A program made the position numbers and the translations under genes. A stretch of 20,554 nucleotides of DNA from JAQIBY01 sp046546095 (GTDB lineage: Bacteria; Bacteroidota; Bacteroidia; Bacteroidales; ML635J-15). The stretch covers positions 1 through 20,554 of the forward strand of contig JBKGYK010000061.1 of NCBI GenBank assembly GCA_046546095.1. Reading direction: 5' to 3'. Below are positions 14,874 to 20,554 of the stretch, in pieces. A model generated the notes under the pieces. It worked only from the letters and a program-made list of their open reading frames with translations, was not told where the DNA came from and made no database searches. The stretch's first letter is position 1. Each line of letters begins with the position of its first letter.

Positions 14874-15896
14874 TTACCTCAGCAGGAATTGGAATTTATC
14901 AACATTTTTCAGAGCGATACCTGTTCCTCTGGCCACGGCATGGAGAGGATCCTCTGCAACATGCACAGGGATATTTGTTTTCTGGGCAATTCGCTTATCC
15001 AGTCCTCTCAACAGTGCGCCTCCACCAGCAAGATAAATACCACGGTTGTAAATATCGGCATACAATTCAGGCGGTATTTCTTCAAGCACTGCCATGATAG
15101 CTGTTTCCACTTTTGAGATGGATTTATCCAGGCTGTGAGCGATTTCCTGATGTGAGACCGGGATTTCGATGGGCAATGCTGTCATCTGATGCGGGCCGCG
15201 AATAACAAAGTCTTCCGGCGGATCATCAATTTCAGTCATAGCTGCACCTACTTTTATTTTAATTCCTTCGGCAGTTCTGTCACCGATTTTGATATTATGC
15301 TGATGGCGCATATATTCCATGATGTCATCTGTAAACTCATCACCTGCCACCCTGATGGACTTGTTGCAAACGATACCACCGAGTGAAATCACAGCAATTT
15401 CTGTTGTACCACCGCCAATATCTACAACCATAGTGCCTTCAGGGGCTTCAACATCAACTCCTATTCCGATGGCTGCTGCCATTGGTTCATAAATGAGGTA
15501 AGCTTCCCGGGCACCTGCATGTTCGGCGGAATCCCGTACAGCTCTGATTTCTACCTCTGTACTTCCCGAGGGTATACAAACAACCATTTTCAGGGAGGGT
15601 GTAATCATTCTTTTCTTTTTATTGATCATCTTGATCATACCCCTGATCATCATTTCTGCAGCATGAAAATCTGCAATAACACCATCCCGTAAAGGCCGGA
15701 TTGTTCTGATGTTTTTGTGGGTTTTACCGTGCATCTGTCTTGCCTTATGCCCTATGGCCACAAGCTTTCCGGTTTTATCATCCAATGCAACGATTGACGG
15801 TTCATCTACAAGAATTTTATCATTGTAAATGATTATCGTGTTTGCTGTGCCAAGGTCTATGGCAATCTCTTGTGTTAAAAATGAAAATAAGCCCAT
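14874..15896 (-). CDS. mreB: Rod shape-determining protein MreB, bacterial actin
   Basis: MreB forms membrane-bound filaments that orient cell-wall elongation. The 340-residue protein has the actin-type nucleotide-binding motifs: phosphate-1 AIDLGTANT at 12-20, phosphate-2 VVDIGGGTTEIAV at 157-169, and the adenosine motif YLAGGGALLRGLD at 288-300. The N-terminal MGLFSFLTQ is compatible with a membrane-binding segment. It starts at ATG 15896, 40 bases downstream of the purH stop codon with no terminator seen between, and is followed by mreC after 7 bases. Full length. Confidence 0.98.
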   Translation of the reverse strand: MGLFSFLTQEIAIDLGTANTIIIYNDKILVDEPSIVALDDKTGKLVAIGHKARQMHGKTHKNIRTIRPLRDGVIADFHAAEMMIRGMIKMINKKKRMITPSLKMVVCIPSGSTEVEIRAVRDSAEHAGAREAYLIYEPMAAAIGIGVDVEAPEGTMVVDIGGGTTEIAVISLGGIVCNKSIRVAGDEFTDDIMEYMRHQHNIKIGDRTAEGIKIKVGAAMTEIDDPPEDFVIRGPHQMTALPIEIPVSHQEIAHSLDKSISKVETAIMAVLEEIPPELYADIYNRGIYLAGGGALLRGLDKRIAQKTNIPVHVAEDPLHAVARGTGIALKNVDKFQFLLR

Positions 15897-15936
15897 TGTC
15901 TCTGTCTAAAATTCACCCTAAAAGTAATAAAATTTC

Positions 15937-17451
15937 TTAATGTTTAAAATGTCTTGTCCCGGTAAAGACCATAGCCATATCATTTTCGTTACAAAAGTCA
16001 ATGGATTCCTGATCTCTGATTGAGCCGCCAGGCTGAATAACAGCTGTTATTCCGGCTTTATTTGCAATTTCCACTGAATCCTTAAAGGGAAAAAACGCAT
16101 CTGATGCCATTACAGAACCTGTCAGATCAAAGGTAAAGGTTCTTGCTTTTTCAATGGCTTGTTTCAATGCATCGACCCTTGAGGTCTGACCAACTCCACT
16201 GGCAATAAGTTGTTTGTTTTTCACCAATACAATTGCGTTGCTTTTCGTGTGCTTAACGATTTTGTTTGCGAAAATCATATCATCTTTTTCCCTGTCGGAT
16301 GTCTCTCTGCTTGTCACAGCTTTCAAATCTCCAGCAGCTTCTGTCTTCAGGTCTCTCTCCTGCATCAACACACCATTCAGTACATTACGGAACTGGTATT
16401 TGTCCGGATTTTGTTTCTTGTGTACCAAAATAATCCGGTTTTTCTTTTTCTTCAAAGTTTCCAGTGCCTCTTCGGTATATCCCGGAGCAATGATTACTTC
16501 GAAGAATATTTTATGAATTTCTTCAGCAGTTTCCGAATCAATCATGGTATTGCTTACGATGATACCACCAAAGGCAGAAACCGGATCACCGGCCAAAGCA
16601 TCCTTCCATGCTGTAAGTAAGTTATCCCGGCTTGCCAGTCCACATGCATTGTTATGCTTTAATATGGCAACCGTTGTACCCCGGAAATCATGAATCAGGG
16701 AGACTGCAGCATCAATGTCCAGCAGATTGTTATAAGAAATCTCTTTGCCATGCAATTTGTCGAACAGCTTGTCGAAATCTCCAAAAAACGCCGCTTGCTG
16801 GTGAGGGTTCTCACCGTACCTCAATTTTTTAGGGTAATTATAGCTTTGTCGGAAGGCTGTATTTGCACCGTTGTCAAAATATGTAAAAATGGCAGCATCA
16901 TAACCCGAAGACATCGCAAATGCCTCCACAGCAAACTGTTTCCTATCTTCAAGGCTAGTCTGCCCATGATTGTCCTCAAGGATATCCAGCAACTTATCGT
17001 ATTGCTTCTGATTTGAGATGGTCAATACATCCCTGTAGTTTTTTGCAGCTGCTCTGATCAGGGAAATGCCACCAATATCAATTTTCTCAATGATGTCATC
17101 ATGATCTGCACCGGAACCTACCGTTTTTTCAAATGGATATAAATCAACAATCACCAAATCAATATCCGGTATCCCATGTGTTTCTGATTCCGTAATATCA
17201 TTCTCTTCATCCCTGCGCTTGAGAATGCCTCCAAATATCTTAGGGTGCAAAGTCTTAACCCTGCCACCCAAAATCGACGGATAAGAAGTAATATCCTCAA
17301 CGCCTGTAACTTCCACACCACAGGATTCGATGTACTTTTGCGTACCCCCCGTGGAATAAATACTTATATCCAATTCATCCAATTTGTGAATAAGTGGCTC
17401 CAGGCCATCTTTGTCATAGACTGAAATAAGTGCAGATTTAATTGTCTTCAT
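15937..17451 (-). CDS. purH: Bifunctional AICAR formyltransferase / IMP cyclohydrolase
   Basis: PurH carries out the last two steps of de novo IMP synthesis: transfer of formyl from 10-formyl-THF to AICAR, then ring closure. The 504-residue protein has an N-terminal MGS-like cyclohydrolase domain (about 1-130, with STGGTQKY at 33-40 and LGGRVKTLHPKIFGGIL at about 61-77) and a C-terminal formyltransferase domain. The latter carries LRYGENPHQQ (210-219), the catalytic Lys265-His266 in KHNNACG, DAFFPFKDSV (451-460) and the C-terminal FTGTRHFKH. The first gene of the cell-wall run, it lies 40 bases before mreB. Placement of purH directly before mreB is familiar from many Bacteroidota; why purine synthesis travels with the elongasome is not obvious. 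The start at ATG 17451 gives the standard N-terminus. Confidence 0.97.
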   Translation of the reverse strand: MKTIKSALISVYDKDGLEPLIHKLDELDISIYSTGGTQKYIESCGVEVTGVEDITSYPSILGGRVKTLHPKIFGGILKRRDEENDITESETHGIPDIDLVIVDLYPFEKTVGSGADHDDIIEKIDIGGISLIRAAAKNYRDVLTISNQKQYDKLLDILEDNHGQTSLEDRKQFAVEAFAMSSGYDAAIFTYFDNGANTAFRQSYNYPKKLRYGENPHQQAAFFGDFDKLFDKLHGKEISYNNLLDIDAAVSLIHDFRGTTVAILKHNNACGLASRDNLLTAWKDALAGDPVSAFGGIIVSNTMIDSETAEEIHKIFFEVIIAPGYTEEALETLKKKKNRIILVHKKQNPDKYQFRNVLNGVLMQERDLKTEAAGDLKAVTSRETSDREKDDMIFANKIVKHTKSNAIVLVKNKQLIASGVGQTSRVDALKQAIEKARTFTFDLTGSVMASDAFFPFKDSVEIANKAGITAVIQPGGSIRDQESIDFCNENDMAMVFTGTRHFKH

Positions 17452-17502
17452 GCCATTTGTAAATTGTCAATATTAGTACCATTATTTATGGCCTCAAAGC
17501 TA

Positions 17503-17530
17503 CAAATTTATGCTTCTGTATCAAAGGCAT
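17503..17530 (-). promoter_or_regulatory. Weak candidate promoter for purH-mre
   Basis: On the minus strand TAAATTTG (17510 to 17503) matches the Bacteroidota -7 consensus TAnnTTTG perfectly. It would start transcription near 17496 and give a leader of about 45 nt before the purH ATG. The -33 element is poor: ATG instead of TTG lies 17 nt upstream. The perfect -7 box in the only upstream gap of the operon is the reason to report it. Confidence 0.35.
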
Positions 17531-17569
17531 AGTAAGTTTTGTTTACAAGAATTTCTACAACACAATTTT

Positions 17570-17588
17570 CCTGCAAATGCAGGTTTTT
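17570..17588 (+). terminator. Hairpin with T-run in the leader of the folC unit (possible attenuator)
   Basis: On the plus strand CCTGC (17570-17574) and GCAGG (17579-17583) pair around an AAAT tetraloop and are followed by TTTTTAA. There is no plus-strand gene upstream to terminate, since purH runs the other way. If transcription began upstream of this point, it could act as an attenuator about 60 bases before the first gene. The stem is only 5 bp, so it may be chance. Confidence 0.35.
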
Positions 17589-17605
17589 AACTGCTGTTTG
17601 TTTTT

Positions 17606-17640
17606 TTTGAATGCTGAATGCATGATTTTTTTTATCTTCG
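17606..17640 (+). promoter_or_regulatory. Candidate promoter directly before the exported-protein/folC unit
   Basis: TTTG at 17606-17609 and TATCTTCG at 17633-17640 resemble the Bacteroidota -33 and -7 elements (one mismatch in the -7 box) with a long 23-nt spacer. Transcription would begin near 17646, at the ATG itself, which would make the first mRNA nearly leaderless. The T-rich context weakens the call. Confidence 0.35.
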
Positions 17641-17646
17641 TATCAA

Positions 17647-18327
17647 ATGATGAAATTTAAGGTATTCATAAACATCGCATTGCTGATCTGTGGTTTCTGC
17701 CTGAATACAGCTTTTGGTCAAAAAAATGACAGCGCCAAGTTGGTAAGGTACTCCTCCGAATACACATTCAGGGATGGTATTTATCTTGAATATAGCCAGT
17801 TCAGAAACAACTCCCCTCTTGATTTCTCTGCCACAAACCTGCCCTCCCCTAAACAAACCAGGCCGGACAAAGCCATGAACGAAACTGCGGAAATCAGTTA
17901 TTTCGATGAATTCGGGATAAAAAAAGTAGTTGCGGTAAACAATATATGGGGATATTGTTACCAGGATAAAATCTATGTGCAGTATTCGGGCGGCTTTCAC
18001 ATGCTCCCCTATATTGGGAGCATCAGTCATTTTGTTGCGGAAGTTCAGGTAAGATACAGCAATCGTGCAGATCCGTTTTATGATCCTTATTATGTTTATT
18101 CAGGGCCATCCAGCTATATCACTACGGAAACCAGACAAATGATGCTGGATACTGAAACCGGCAGAATATTTGAATTCACACCAGATAATATTCTCAGGCT
18201 AATTCAGGACGAACCGGAATTGCATGCAGAATATGCCAAATTGCGCAAACGCAAACAACGAAAAATGATGTTTTACTATATCAGGATGTACAATGAGAAA
18301 AACGAACTATATTTCCCTGCTGATTAG
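17647..18327 (+). CDS. Exported protein of unknown function
   Basis: I do not recognise a family. The 226-residue product has a clear signal peptide (MMKFKVFINIALLICGFCLNTAFG, cut near residue 24 before QKN). The mature part is rich in aromatic residues, with beta-strand-like stretches (YTFRDGIYLEYSQF at 39-52, YCYQDKIYVQYSGGFHMLPYIG at 103-124) and a Tyr/Pro-rich patch YDPYYVYSGPSSYI (145-158). A basic stretch KLRKRKQRK lies at 198-206, and the C-terminus is YIRMYNEKNELYFPAD. It has no lipobox and no second membrane helix, so it is probably periplasmic or outer-membrane associated. It overlaps the next gene by 35 bases, which suggests a joint transcript and translational coupling. Two ATGs in tandem (17647 and 17650) are possible starts. 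The signal peptide and operon context support it as a real gene. Confidence 0.75.
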   Translation: MMKFKVFINIALLICGFCLNTAFGQKNDSAKLVRYSSEYTFRDGIYLEYSQFRNNSPLDFSATNLPSPKQTRPDKAMNETAEISYFDEFGIKKVVAVNNIWGYCYQDKIYVQYSGGFHMLPYIGSISHFVAEVQVRYSNRADPFYDPYYVYSGPSSYITTETRQMMLDTETGRIFEFTPDNILRLIQDEPELHAEYAKLRKRKQRKMMFYYIRMYNEKNELYFPAD

Positions 18328-19153
18328 TCTGAGCCTGGTGAGCCTAATGACATTCCCACTGAATGCCCAGGTGAGCATACCTATGGGGTCACCATCAGAA
18401 ATACGCAGATTTGAAAATTCCAAAACATACATTGTCAAAGAAAACATCATGATTTCTGATTATAATCTTGCCATAGAGAAACTTGCAGATAAGCATTGGC
18501 ATTTGACCAACACCGAGATAATATCATTCACAGAGTTCAGAAAAAAACGCAAAAATCCCAATGCTTCATTCATTTACATGAATCCTGTTTATTTTGAGGA
18601 TGATAAAACACAAACAGCATATGAATATTTGTTCCTGTCTTTGGGTGATTCCTCAGGAGAACCTGAGCAAATGCCCGATTTATGTGCAGTACCGCTGGCA
18701 GTAAAAAATGCAGAACAGGAAGACTATGTTTACAAGATAGGCCTGGTTTTACAATTTATGCAAAACCATGTAATCACAGCAAAGCAAAATCCTTCTCTGG
18801 ATGAAAAAAGCATCGTGGACTACTACACAAACCAGCAATACAGCATCGACAACAAAGAACTCTGGCTAATTAGATCAGAAATCGAAACTTCGCTGCGACA
18901 AAAATCCGGAATGAAATCAGTTTATCCTTATCCATTCCGGTATGTTGAAAAAGAAGATATATCAAATGCCATTGCTGAAAACAGGGAAGATGTCATTATA
19001 CTTCACCTGATACCTGCCGGAAAAAATGATTTCTGCTTCAAGCTATTCCTGAATGCAGGAAATGCAGAATTATATTACTACGATCACCACAAAATAAATA
19101 ACAGAAAACCCTCCTTTCTACTTGAGAAAGACCTAAAAAAATTTGCAAAGTGA
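18293..19153 (+). CDS. Second exported protein of unknown function, upstream of folC
   Basis: I do not recognise a family. The 286-residue product starts with a signal peptide (MRKTNYISLLISLSLVSLMTFPLNA, cut before QVSIP) and has no other hydrophobic helix. The mature part is mixed alpha/beta and strongly charged, with YIVKENIMISDYNLAIEKLADKHW at about 46-69, EYLFLSLGDSSGEPEQMPDL near the middle, and a Lys-rich C-terminus (LEKDLKKFAK). The ATG at 18293 lies inside the end of the preceding gene, and its stop overlaps the GTG start of folC by four bases (GTGA). The two exported proteins and FolC therefore look like one coupled unit, though a link between a periplasmic protein and cytoplasmic FolC is not obvious. 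No catalytic motif is visible. Confidence 0.75.
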   Translation: MRKTNYISLLISLSLVSLMTFPLNAQVSIPMGSPSEIRRFENSKTYIVKENIMISDYNLAIEKLADKHWHLTNTEIISFTEFRKKRKNPNASFIYMNPVYFEDDKTQTAYEYLFLSLGDSSGEPEQMPDLCAVPLAVKNAEQEDYVYKIGLVLQFMQNHVITAKQNPSLDEKSIVDYYTNQQYSIDNKELWLIRSEIETSLRQKSGMKSVYPYPFRYVEKEDISNAIAENREDVIILHLIPAGKNDFCFKLFLNAGNAELYYYDHHKINNRKPSFLLEKDLKKFAK

Positions 19154-20427
19154 CTTACGAAGAATGCCTGAAAATCATGTTCAATTCTCTGCCCATGTAT
19201 CAGCGGCAGGGCAAAGCTGCATACAAAGCAGATTTGAATCGTACTCTTGCCATTGACAAGCATTATCATCATCCGCACAAAAACTGGAAAAGCATTCATG
19301 TTGCCGGAACCAACGGCAAAGGTTCAGTTTCCCACATGCTTGCTTCAGTATTACAGGAAGCTGGGTACAAAACCGGTTTATACACCTCACCTCATCTGAA
19401 AGATTTCAGGGAACGGATTAAAGTTAACGGCATAATGATTCCCGAATCTTTTGTGATGGATTTCATGGAAGAAGGGCTGGACTATTTTCGTGAACTCAGT
19501 GCTTCCTTTTTCGAAATGACCGTTGCTTTGGCATTTGATTATTTTCGCACTGAAAAGGTTGATGTGGCCATCGTTGAAGTTGGGATGGGAGGACGCCTTG
19601 ATTCAACCAATATTATTACGCCCCTTGCATCTGTAATTACAAACATCGGACTTGACCATACCGCATTTCTGGGAAAAGATGTGCAATCCATAGCCGGAGA
19701 AAAAGCCGGCATTATTAAGCCGGATGTTCCGGTGATTCTTGGTACAGATGATCCAGTTGTTGAGGAGGTAGTACATGAGACCTGCCTGAAACATAACACA
19801 AGATGGATTTCTGCACCCAAAAAAGTATCCCTTTCAAATGTCGGTATAGAAAGTGGGATGCGTAACTATAAGGTATCAGGCTTTAACGGAATTGATGCCA
19901 TCACCTGTGACCTGGCAGGTACCTATCAGCAATGGAATCTTCAGACAGCCCTTGCAGTAATTGAACAGGTAAATTCCATCCTGCCGGTTAATCGCTCTGC
20001 GATAAAACAAGGCCTGTCAAAAGTGATAAAAAATACCGGTATGATGGGAAGGTGGCAAAAGCTAAGGTCATCACCAGCTGTGTATTGTGATGTTGCTCAT
20101 AACAAAGAAGGCCTTTTTCATGTAATGGAACAGTTGGAGGCTGTCCGCAAAGGCAAACTGTTTTTTATCCTGGGAGTAGTAGATGATAAAGCCCTGAATC
20201 GCATATTACCCGTATTTCCCAAAGATGCAAATTACATTTTCACACAGGCAAATATACCGCGGGCACTTTCTGCCACAATTTTGCAAAAAGAAGCATCACA
20301 CTACGCTTTATCAGGGAAAGTGATTGACAATGTGAAGCTTGCGTATAACTATGCCCTAAGCATTGCTGCCCCCAATGATACGATTTTTGTGGGAGGAAGT
20401 ACTTTTACTGTGGCAGAAATATTATAA
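19150..20427 (+). CDS. folC: Folylpolyglutamate synthase / dihydrofolate synthase
   Basis: FolC adds glutamate to dihydropteroate and/or to folates with ATP, keeping them in the cell and making them good cofactors. The 425-residue protein is full length, with the Mur-ligase-type ATP loop GTNGKGS at 53-59, YTSPHLKDFRERI at 78-90, VEVGMGGRLDSTN at 143-154, GLDHTAFLG at 167-175, a DVAHNKEG motif in the C-terminal half, and a closing GGSTFTVAEIL. The start codon is GTG at 19150 and overlaps the stop of the upstream gene (GTGA); the next in-frame ATG would cut off conserved N-terminal sequence. Whether it is bifunctional (DHFS and FPGS) cannot be decided from the sequence. It ends about 40 bases before the tRNA promoter, with only a weak A+T-rich dyad (20439-20452) as a possible terminator. 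Confidence 0.95.
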   Translation: MTYEECLKIMFNSLPMYQRQGKAAYKADLNRTLAIDKHYHHPHKNWKSIHVAGTNGKGSVSHMLASVLQEAGYKTGLYTSPHLKDFRERIKVNGIMIPESFVMDFMEEGLDYFRELSASFFEMTVALAFDYFRTEKVDVAIVEVGMGGRLDSTNIITPLASVITNIGLDHTAFLGKDVQSIAGEKAGIIKPDVPVILGTDDPVVEEVVHETCLKHNTRWISAPKKVSLSNVGIESGMRNYKVSGFNGIDAITCDLAGTYQQWNLQTALAVIEQVNSILPVNRSAIKQGLSKVIKNTGMMGRWQKLRSSPAVYCDVAHNKEGLFHVMEQLEAVRKGKLFFILGVVDDKALNRILPVFPKDANYIFTQANIPRALSATILQKEASHYALSGKVIDNVKLAYNYALSIAAPNDTIFVGGSTFTVAEIL

Positions 20428-20440
20428 TTTTTTCAAAAAG

Positions 20441-20472
20441 TTTTGGAAAACTAAAAAACACACCTATCTTTG
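20441..20472 (+). promoter_or_regulatory. Strong Bacteroidota-type promoter for the tRNA gene
   Basis: TTTTG (20441-20445) and TATCTTTG (20465-20472) are 19 nt apart and match the -33/-7 consensus TTTG and TAnnTTTG fully. A C follows the -7 box, as is common. Transcription should begin near 20478-20480, leaving about 40 nt before the tRNA. The -33 element sits inside the small dyad AGTTTTGGAAAACT (20439-20452). It is the best promoter in the window. Confidence 0.8.
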
Positions 20473-20518
20473 CATCCGCATTTGAGAAAACTCAGTGTGA
20501 AAGTTCTAAAAAATATCA

Positions 20519-20554
20519 GGGCGGTTAGCTCAGTTGGTTCACCTGCCTGCCGGC
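20519..20554 (+). tRNA. tRNA gene, 5' part only; departs from consensus in the D-arm
   Basis: GGGCGGT (acceptor 5' strand), TA, GCTC (D-stem 5' strand) and AGTTGGTTCA (D-loop) at 20519-20541 fit the start of a bacterial tRNA exactly, and a strong promoter precedes it. A 3' D-stem strand GAGC should follow at 20542, but the sequence instead reads CCTGCCTGCCGGC to the window end. The anticodon is not reached, so the amino acid is unknown; the 5' half resembles Bacteroidota tRNA-Val and similar species. Either the gene is interrupted, or the end of the window reflects an assembly break at a repeat. Confidence 0.6.
20542..20554. repeat. First part of a CCTGCCTGCC/GGCAGGCAGG palindrome at the window end
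   Basis: CCTGCCTGCC is followed by GGC, the first three bases of its own reverse complement, so the window appears to stop just past the centre of a 20-base palindrome. Related CCTGCC or GGCAGG words occur in the G+C-rich left edge (about 55-60, 84-90, 111-116). A dispersed palindromic repeat of this type would explain why the sequence stops here, but only half is visible. Confidence 0.45.

Noticed and set aside
16210..16620. A 136-codon plus-strand open frame inside purH
   Set aside because: It is antisense to the conserved formyltransferase domain and reads as a composition-driven shadow.

Overview
The window looks like chromosomal DNA of a member of the Bacteroidota, probably class Bacteroidia or a close relative. 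The evidence is a type IX secretion (T9SS) sorting domain on a giant C25 (gingipain-type) protease, SprB-like, GEVED and PKD surface modules, the gene order purH-mreB-mreC-mreD-mrdA-rodA, few Shine-Dalgarno-like sites, and a clear Bacteroidota promoter (TTG, 19 nt, TATCTTTG) before a tRNA at the right edge. The species cannot be named from the sequence.

Layout. Positions 1-137 are a G+C-rich, CAG-rich stretch without a gene. Positions 138-555 hold a small zinc-finger protein gene (minus) that faces away from a ChaN-type gene (plus, 556-1440). A long hairpin at 1476-1546 separates ChaN from a convergent gene for a small two-helix membrane protein (1572-2096, minus). Then comes a 6-kb gene (2294-8350, minus) for a secreted, 2018-residue C25 cysteine protease with six PKD domains, a GEVED domain, a cleaved-adhesin-type domain, five tandem cysteine-pair modules, a SprB-like repeat and a T9SS signal. 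Next is fhs (formate-tetrahydrofolate ligase, 8556-10223, minus), followed by the elongasome cluster rodA, mrdA, mreD, mreC, mreB and purH (10321-17451), all on the minus strand and transcribed from purH towards rodA with 1- to 8-base overlaps. A divergent plus-strand unit (17647-20427) carries two unrecognised exported proteins and folC with overlapping ends. At the right edge a tRNA gene begins, but its sequence leaves the tRNA consensus in the D-arm and enters half of a CCTGCC/GGCAGG palindrome.

How the genes fit together. MreB, MreC, MreD, PBP2 and RodA are the core of the lateral peptidoglycan elongation machine, so one transcript probably supplies rod-shape synthesis. Three genes serve folate-dependent one-carbon metabolism: Fhs makes 10-formyl-THF, PurH uses it for the last two steps of IMP synthesis, and FolC polyglutamates folates. 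They lie in different transcription units, so any coordination is inference. The C25 protein is a stand-alone exported protease/adhesin; no T9SS machinery gene is visible.

Most of the window is recognisable housekeeping and surface-protein sequence. I do not see a convincing new multi-gene system. The best leads are the interrupted tRNA and palindrome at the right edge, the two unknown exported proteins coupled to folC, and the five cysteine-pair modules of the C25 protein.
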